Below are positions 59,202 through 64,000 of a stretch of DNA of 64,000 bases, piece by piece. The number at the start of each line of letters is the position of its first letter. Position 1 is the stretch's first letter. The translations under genes were made by a program, and so were the position numbers. The stretch covers positions 186,001 through 250,000 of the forward strand of contig NZ_LMEW01000023.1 in assembly GCF_001426525.1 (NCBI RefSeq), written 5' to 3'. The DNA is from Massilia sp. Root133 (GTDB taxonomy: Bacteria > Pseudomonadota > Gammaproteobacteria > Burkholderiales > Burkholderiaceae_D). The notes beneath the pieces were generated by a model that ran no database searches, had not been told where the DNA came from, and worked only from the letters and a program-made list of their open reading frames with translations.

Positions 59202-62200
59202 TCATTTCACCACGGTTTCCCGGCTCGGCACCGGCGGATGCGAATGCCGCCGCAGCCGCTTCGCCTGGCGTCCGAACCAGTGCTCGATGTCGTCGACATA
59301 CGTGAACACGGCCGGCACCACCAGCAGGCTCAGCAAGGTCGACGTGATCAGGCCGCCGATCACCGCGACCGCCATCGGCGAGCGGAAGCTCGGATCGCCC
59401 GACAGGCCCAGCGCCAGCGGCAGCATGCCGGCGCCCATCGCGATCGTCGTCATGACGATCGGGCGGCTCCGCTTGTGGCAGGCGTCGACGAGCGCGTCGA
59501 AGCGGTTCATGCCGGCCTTGCGCGCGAGGATCGCGTAGTCGACGAGCAGGATCGAGTTCTTCGTCACGATCCCCATCAGCATGATCAGGCCGATCATCGT
59601 CGGCATCGACAGCGCGTTACGCGTGAGCAGCAGCGCGACGAACGCGCCGCCGATCGACAGCGGCAGCGCCGCGAGGATCGTCACCGGCTGCAGGAAGTCC
59701 GTGAACAGCAGCACCAGCACGCCGTAGATGCACAGCACGCCGATCAGCATCGCGAGGCCGAAGCTGGCGAACAGGTTCTGCATCTCCTGCGCGTCGCCCA
59801 GTTCCGCGATCGACACGTTCGGCGGCAGGTTCTTCAGCGCGGGCAGGGCGCGCGCTTCCGCGTTCACCTCGCCCAGCGAGCGGCCATTGAGCTCCACTTC
59901 CAGCGTCACGTTGCGGCTGCGGTTCAGGCGGTCGATCTGCGCCGGGCCGCTTTCCATCGTGATGGTCGCCACGTTCGCCAGCAGCACGGGGCCGTTCTTG
60001 CCGGGCACCGTCAGGCGGCCGATGGCGTCGAGGTCCGCGCGCACCGTGTCCGGCAGTTTCACGCGGATGGGTACCTGGCGCTCCGACACGTTCATCTTCG
60101 ACAGCACCTGGTCGTAGTCGCCGGCGGTGGCCACGCGCACGGTCTCGCCGATGCTGGCGGCCGTCACGCCCAGGTCCGCGGCGCGCGCAAAATCGGGACG
60201 CACGATGATCTCCGGGCGCACGAGCGACGCGCTGGAACTGACGTTGCCGACGCCGTGCAGCGTGCGCAGTTCGCGCTCGGCGCGGCGGGCGGCGGCCGTC
60301 AGCGCGACCGGATCCTCGCTGCGCAGCACGAGCTGCATCTTGACGCCCGTGTCGGGCGGGCCGACCGTGAAGCGGGCGCCGGGGACGTCGGCCAGGCGCG
60401 CGCGCAGCGCCGATTCGACGGCCGACAGCTTCTCCTTGCGGTCCGCGCGCGCGACGGTGGTCACCGTCAGCACGGCGCGCCGCGCTTCGGCCGCCGCGCC
60501 GGGCGCGAACGCGTCGCCGCTGGAACCGCCGCCGATGGAGCTGAACACGCCCTTGACGTTCGGCGTGCCCATCGCCACCTGGCGCACGCGCTCCGCGACG
60601 GCGCGTGTCTCCGCCAGCGTGGAGCCGGGCGGCAGCTCGACGTTGATCTGCGTTTGCGAGCGGTCGGCGGGCGGCACGAAACCGGTCGGCAGCAGCGGCA
60701 CGAGCGAGATCGAGCCGACGAAGAACAGCGCGGCCGCGATCATCGTCAGGCCGCGGTGGCGCAGGCACCACTGCATCGTGCGCATGTAGCGGCGCATGAT
60801 CGCGCCGTCGCGCTCTTCCGCGTGCGGCAGCGGTTTCAGGAGATACGCGGCCATCATCGGCGTCAGCAGGCGCGCGACGAGCAGCGACGCGAGGATCGCC
60901 AGCACGGCCGTCCAGCCGAACTGCTTGAAGAACTTGCCGGGGATGCCGCTCATGAACGCGGTCGGCAGGAACACGGCGACGAGCGAGAATGTCGTCGCGA
61001 TCACGGCCATGCCGATTTCGTCGGCCGCTTCCAGCGCGGCCTGCATCGGCGTTTTCCCCATGCGCAGGTGACGCGAGATGTTCTCGATCTCGACGATCGC
61101 ATCGTCCACGAGCACGCCGACGACGAGCGCCAGCGACAGCAGCGTGACCATGTTCAGCGTGTAGCCGAACAGGTACTGGCCGAGGAACGCGGGAATTACG
61201 GACAGCGGCAGCGCGGCCGCCGCGACGAGCGTCGCGCGCCAGTCGCGCAGGAACCACCACACGACGAGCACCGCGAGCACGGCGCCTTCGTACAGCATTT
61301 CCATCGACGCGTCGAAGTTGTCCTCGACGGGCGCCGCGTTGTCGATCGTTTCGCGCAGCACGACGTTGCCGTGCTTTTGCTGCAGCTCGGCGACCGCCTT
61401 GCGCACGCCGTTCGCGACGTCCATCTCGCCGGCGCCGCGCGTGCGGAAGATTTCGAAGGCGACGACCGGCTTGCCGTCCTGCTCCGCGATGGCGCGCGGT
61501 TCCGCGACCGTGTCGGATACCGCCGCGATCTCGTCCAGGCGCACGTGGCGGCCGTCCGGCAGCGGGATCTCCATGCGCGCCAGTTCCTGCGCCGTCTGCA
61601 CGGTCGCCAGGGTGCGCACGGATTGCTCGGCGCCGCTGACGTCCCCGCGGCCGCCCGGTTCCTCGCGCTGCACGTTGCGCAGCAGGCGCGAGACGTCCAG
61701 CGCCGACACGCGCAGCGCGGCCATCTTTTGATCGTCGAGCTCCACGCGCACTTCGCGGTAGACGCCACCCACGCGCTTGACCGCGCCCACGCCCGGCACG
61801 CTGAGCAGGCGCTTGGACACCGTGTTGTCGACGAACCAGCTCAGGTCGGGCGCATCGAGCGCCGGCTTGCCGTGCGCGTCGGCCGCCTGCGCCGTGAACG
61901 TGAGCACGACGCGGCCCGCGGTCGTCGTCTTCGTCACGCTCGGGTCGCGCATCTCCGCGGGCAGGTCGGCGCGCACGCGCGAGACGGCGTCGCGCACGTC
62001 GTTGACGGCGTCCGACAGGTCTTTCTCGAGGATGAACTCGACGGTGATCGTGGCCACGCCGTCCAGCACGCGCGCATAGATGTTCTTGACGCCCTGGAGT
62101 GTAGCGACCGAGTCCTCGATCTTGCGCGCCACCTCCGTCTCCAGCTGCGCCGGCGCGGCGCCGTCGAGCGTCGCGACGACGGTGACGATGGGCAGTTCGA

Positions 62201-62318
62201 TGTCCGGGAAGTCCTGCACCTTGTTCGCCTTGAACGCCAGCACGCCGGCGAACGTGAGGAGGGCGAACAGCATGATCGCCGGGATCGGATTGCGGATCGA
62301 GAGCGCGGAAAAATTCAT
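59202..62318 (-). CDS. RND-family efflux permease (HAE1/AcrB type)
   Basis: A 1038-residue inner-membrane pump that uses the proton gradient to drive efflux. It begins NFSALSIRNPIPAIMLFALL and has two large periplasmic halves. The proton-relay aspartates are in VVGVLVDDAIVEIENISRHL. A second copy of the membrane block ends with LLVDYAILARKAGMNRFDAL and the closing helices. The adaptor gene lies just upstream, with a 10-bp gap. No outer-membrane factor gene is in the window. Substrates are unknown; multidrug or heavy-metal pumps of this length look alike. Confidence 0.94.
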   Translation of the reverse strand: MNFSALSIRNPIPAIMLFALLTFAGVLAFKANKVQDFPDIELPIVTVVATLDGAAPAQLETEVARKIEDSVATLQGVKNIYARVLDGVATITVEFILEKDLSDAVNDVRDAVSRVRADLPAEMRDPSVTKTTTAGRVVLTFTAQAADAHGKPALDAPDLSWFVDNTVSKRLLSVPGVGAVKRVGGVYREVRVELDDQKMAALRVSALDVSRLLRNVQREEPGGRGDVSGAEQSVRTLATVQTAQELARMEIPLPDGRHVRLDEIAAVSDTVAEPRAIAEQDGKPVVAFEIFRTRGAGEMDVANGVRKAVAELQQKHGNVVLRETIDNAAPVEDNFDASMEMLYEGAVLAVLVVWWFLRDWRATLVAAAALPLSVIPAFLGQYLFGYTLNMVTLLSLALVVGVLVDDAIVEIENISRHLRMGKTPMQAALEAADEIGMAVIATTFSLVAVFLPTAFMSGIPGKFFKQFGWTAVLAILASLLVARLLTPMMAAYLLKPLPHAEERDGAIMRRYMRTMQWCLRHRGLTMIAAALFFVGSISLVPLLPTGFVPPADRSQTQINVELPPGSTLAETRAVAERVRQVAMGTPNVKGVFSSIGGGSSGDAFAPGAAAEARRAVLTVTTVARADRKEKLSAVESALRARLADVPGARFTVGPPDTGVKMQLVLRSEDPVALTAAARRAERELRTLHGVGNVSSSASLVRPEIIVRPDFARAADLGVTAASIGETVRVATAGDYDQVLSKMNVSERQVPIRVKLPDTVRADLDAIGRLTVPGKNGPVLLANVATITMESGPAQIDRLNRSRNVTLEVELNGRSLGEVNAEARALPALKNLPPNVSIAELGDAQEMQNLFASFGLAMLIGVLCIYGVLVLLFTDFLQPVTILAALPLSIGGAFVALLLTRNALSMPTMIGLIMLMGIVTKNSILLVDYAILARKAGMNRFDALVDACHKRSRPIVMTTIAMGAGMLPLALGLSGDPSFRSPMAVAVIGGLITSTLLSLLVVPAVFTYVDDIEHWFGRQAKRLRRHSHPPVPSRETVVK

Positions 62319-62328
62319 GACCGTGCCC

Positions 62329-63462
62329 TCAACGCGCCGCCAGCGCAGGCACGTTGCGTACCAGGTCGCCGTCGTTGAGGAAGCCGGCGCCGCTCGTGAC
62401 GACCAGCGCGTCCGCGGGCAGGCCGTCCGTCACTTCGACGCGGTCGCCGAGGCGGCGGCCCGTCGTGACTTTCAACTGGCTCACGCGGCCGTCCGCATTC
62501 AGGCGGAATACGTACGCGAAGCCGTCGCGAACGGCGACGGCCTGCTGCGGCACCGTCAGCGCGGGAGATTCCCCCAGCGCGAACTGGCCGCTGGCGAACA
62601 TGCCGGCCTTCAGCGGCGCATTGGCCGACAGCGCCGGCGGCAGGTCGACGTAGACGAGGGCGACGCGGCTCTGCGCATCGACGGTCGGCGCGACGGTGCG
62701 CACGCGGCCCTGCACCTTCGTGCCGCCGGCCGCCTGCACGACGGCCTTCTGGCCCGGCTTGACGCGCGGGAGCTCGGCGGCCGTCACCTCGGCGCGCCAT
62801 TCCAGGCGGCCCTGGCGGATCATGCGGAACATCTCCGCGCCCACGCCGGCGACGGCGCCCACGGTGGCGTTGCGCGCGGAAATCACGCCGGCATCCGGCG
62901 CCACGACCTTCGTGTACTTCAGGCGCAGCTGTTGCTGGGCCAGCGTCGCCTTCGCCGATGCGACGCGCGCGGCGGCCGTGCGCTCGGTCGTCATGTATTG
63001 CGTGATCTGCTGTTCGCTGAGCGCGCCCGAGCTTTGCAGGGCGCGCGCCCGCTTCGCATCGGCGCGGGCGGCGGACGCATTCGCCTCCGCTTCCTGGAGG
63101 GCGGCTTTCGCTTGCGCGACGTCCGCCTCGACCGGCGCCGAATCGAACACGGCGAGCACCTCGCCCTTCTTGACGACGTCGCCCACGTTGACCTTCACCT
63201 CCTGCAAGCGCAGGCCGTTCGACTCGCTGCCGATCACCGCTTCCTGCCACGCGGCGACGTTGCCGTTGGCGGCGAAGCTGAGCGGCAGGCGTGACTGCTC
63301 CGGCTTCGCCGTCGTGACGGTCAGCGCGGGGCGCGGCGCCGCCGCCTTCTTGTCGTCGGCGGCATTGCTGGAGACGAGGACGCCCACGGTGCTGGCCAGG
63401 ATGGCGGCGATGGAGACGGCGAGGGCGGGCCGGGACATGCGGCGGAGTTGGGCGGGAGTCAT
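62329..63462 (-). CDS. RND periplasmic adaptor (membrane-fusion) protein
   Basis: A 377-residue periplasmic adaptor with an N-terminal signal or anchor (SRPALAVSIAAILASTVGVL). It has the lipoyl-like half motif QEAVIGSESNGLRLQEVKVN then VGDVVKKGEVLAVFDSAPVE, and an alpha-hairpin (ADVAQAKAALQEAEANASAA). The second lipoyl half is LKYTKVVAPDAGVISARNAT. Beta-barrel and membrane-proximal domains follow. It links the permease to an outer-membrane channel. The ATG at 63462 is five bases after the DUF3147 stop, so the three genes form one minus-strand operon. Confidence 0.92.
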   Translation of the reverse strand: MTPAQLRRMSRPALAVSIAAILASTVGVLVSSNAADDKKAAAPRPALTVTTAKPEQSRLPLSFAANGNVAAWQEAVIGSESNGLRLQEVKVNVGDVVKKGEVLAVFDSAPVEADVAQAKAALQEAEANASAARADAKRARALQSSGALSEQQITQYMTTERTAAARVASAKATLAQQQLRLKYTKVVAPDAGVISARNATVGAVAGVGAEMFRMIRQGRLEWRAEVTAAELPRVKPGQKAVVQAAGGTKVQGRVRTVAPTVDAQSRVALVYVDLPPALSANAPLKAGMFASGQFALGESPALTVPQQAVAVRDGFAYVFRLNADGRVSQLKVTTGRRLGDRVEVTDGLPADALVVTSGAGFLNDGDLVRNVPALAAR

Positions 63463-63467
63463 GGCGT

Positions 63468-63818
63468 TCAAAGTAGATGGATGCCGAAGCGTTTCAGCAG
63501 AAGGGCGAACAGGAGCAGGCTGGCCACCGTGATCGCGACCCCGGCGCCCAGCGCGGGCCAGAAGCCGAAGCGGGCCAGCAGCCAGGGGAAGGCGGCGAAC
63601 ATGGGGAGCGTCGGTACGACGTACCACAGCGTGTACCACGCGTGATTGGCGATCTTTTCCTCGGGCTGGCGCTCGACGTGCAGCCAGATCAGGGTCAGCA
63701 CGGTCACGAGCGGCAGGGACGCGACCAGGCCCCCGAGGCGATCGGAGCGCGCGGCAGCTTCCGACACCAGGACGACGACGGCGGCGGTGATGAGGTATTT
63801 CAGCACGATCCAGAGCAT
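63468..63818 (-). CDS. DUF3147 small membrane protein
   Basis: A 116-residue protein of four hydrophobic segments (LWIVLKYLITAAVVVLVSEA, GLVASLPLVTVLTLIWLHVE, YVVPTLPMFAAFPWLLARF, AVGVAITV-type end) with the DUF3147 pattern. Family function is unknown. It lies five bases before the adaptor gene, so it is probably the first gene of the efflux operon. The ATG at 63818 is preferred because the twelve preceding codons are not hydrophobic and lie near a likely promoter. Confidence 0.82.
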   Translation of the reverse strand: MLWIVLKYLITAAVVVLVSEAAARSDRLGGLVASLPLVTVLTLIWLHVERQPEEKIANHAWYTLWYVVPTLPMFAAFPWLLARFGFWPALGAGVAITVASLLLFALLLKRFGIHLL

Positions 63819-63975
63819 GGCGAAACCAGAAGTCAAACTGCGACAGTGTAACAAAGCACACTCGAGGACGCCTGTTCCGTATGGTCCCGGCTGTCATGTT
63901 CCGTTACAAATCCTTACCACTGAAACGTCGCGTCGATATTCCCGCTCATCCATTCGCGGTTAAATGGCGGTCAAC

Positions 63976-64000
63976 ATGAAGCTCAACACGATCCGACGCG
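63976..64000 (+). CDS. Possible start of a gene cut by the window end
   Basis: ATG at 63976 opens MKLNTIRR and stays open to the end; another ATG at 63964 is in the same frame. It is divergent from the DUF3147 gene, and the 145 bp between them are moderately A+T-rich. Only eight codons are visible, so the product cannot be named. Confidence 0.25.

Noticed and set aside
58896..62378. 1160-codon plus-strand frame opposite the RND permease
   Set aside because: Its composition (Arg, His, Gln, Asp) is that of an antisense shadow, with no domain; the minus strand has a clear RND permease.

Overview
The window reads as a chromosomal segment of a GC-rich betaproteobacterium, most likely Oxalobacteraceae and Massilia-like. 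The reasons are the minus-strand block hemF-nadD-rsfS-rlmH-maf-rng, PEP-CTERM secreted proteins, a carbohydrate-type TonB receptor with exported glycosidases, and a soluble NAD-type formate dehydrogenase. This placement rests on gene content and recognisable protein families; no database search was possible. No prophage, CRISPR array, integrase or rRNA operon was seen.

Layout: (1) 1-6.5 kb holds the end of a chemotaxis receptor and an LPS/envelope block: family 2 glycosyltransferase, O-antigen ligase, msbA, waaF and a VirK/YbjX-like (DUF535) gene. (2) 6.6-9.4 kb holds a glycosidase/dTDP-rhamnose-reductase-like fusion and a small unknown gene. (3) 9.5-18.7 kb holds an adenylate-forming ligase divergent from a tightly coupled operon: fused NuoE/NuoF-like formate dehydrogenase subunit, catalytic subunit, fdhD-like gene and a tungstate-type ABC transporter (tupB, tupC, tupA). 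(4) 19.3-30.9 kb is a sugar-utilisation locus: TonB receptor, DMT permease, GatZ/KbaZ, AgaS-like isomerase, BadF-type sugar kinase, exported amidohydrolase, DeoR/AgaR-like regulator and exported clan GH-D glycosidase. Together these suggest use of galactose- or N-acetylgalactosamine-containing glycans. A GT9 gene and an exported GH2 beta-galactosidase follow. (5) 35.3-40.3 kb is the housekeeping chain rng-maf-rlmH-rsfS-nadD-hemF. (6) 40.7-44.3 kb holds an exported GH74-like glucanase, a PEP-CTERM protein and a small GIY-YIG nuclease bracketed by inverted repeat arms. (7) 44.3-54.8 kb holds purD, yebC, two membrane genes, mgsA, a quinone reductase, a DUF4136 lipoprotein, pepN, fbp and tRNA-Thr(CGT). 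(8) 55-64 kb holds an MBOAT acyltransferase with its partner, a Gly/Ser-rich DUF883-like protein, a PEP-CTERM gene remnant, an RND efflux pump with its adaptor, and a DUF3147 membrane protein.

The most interesting feature is a family of 34-bp palindromic arms, usually arranged as two inverted arms about a 12-22 bp spacer, or up to 58 bp in the longest copy. It occurs at five loci (about 5.5, 9.4, 43.7-44.2, 49.9 and 58.9 kb), and every one lies where two genes converge tail to tail. At one locus the arms flank a lower-GC GIY-YIG nuclease gene. The short copies therefore look like non-autonomous (MITE/REPIN-like) derivatives, and the nuclease copy is a candidate for the parent element. That link is inference from arrangement and has not been shown experimentally here.
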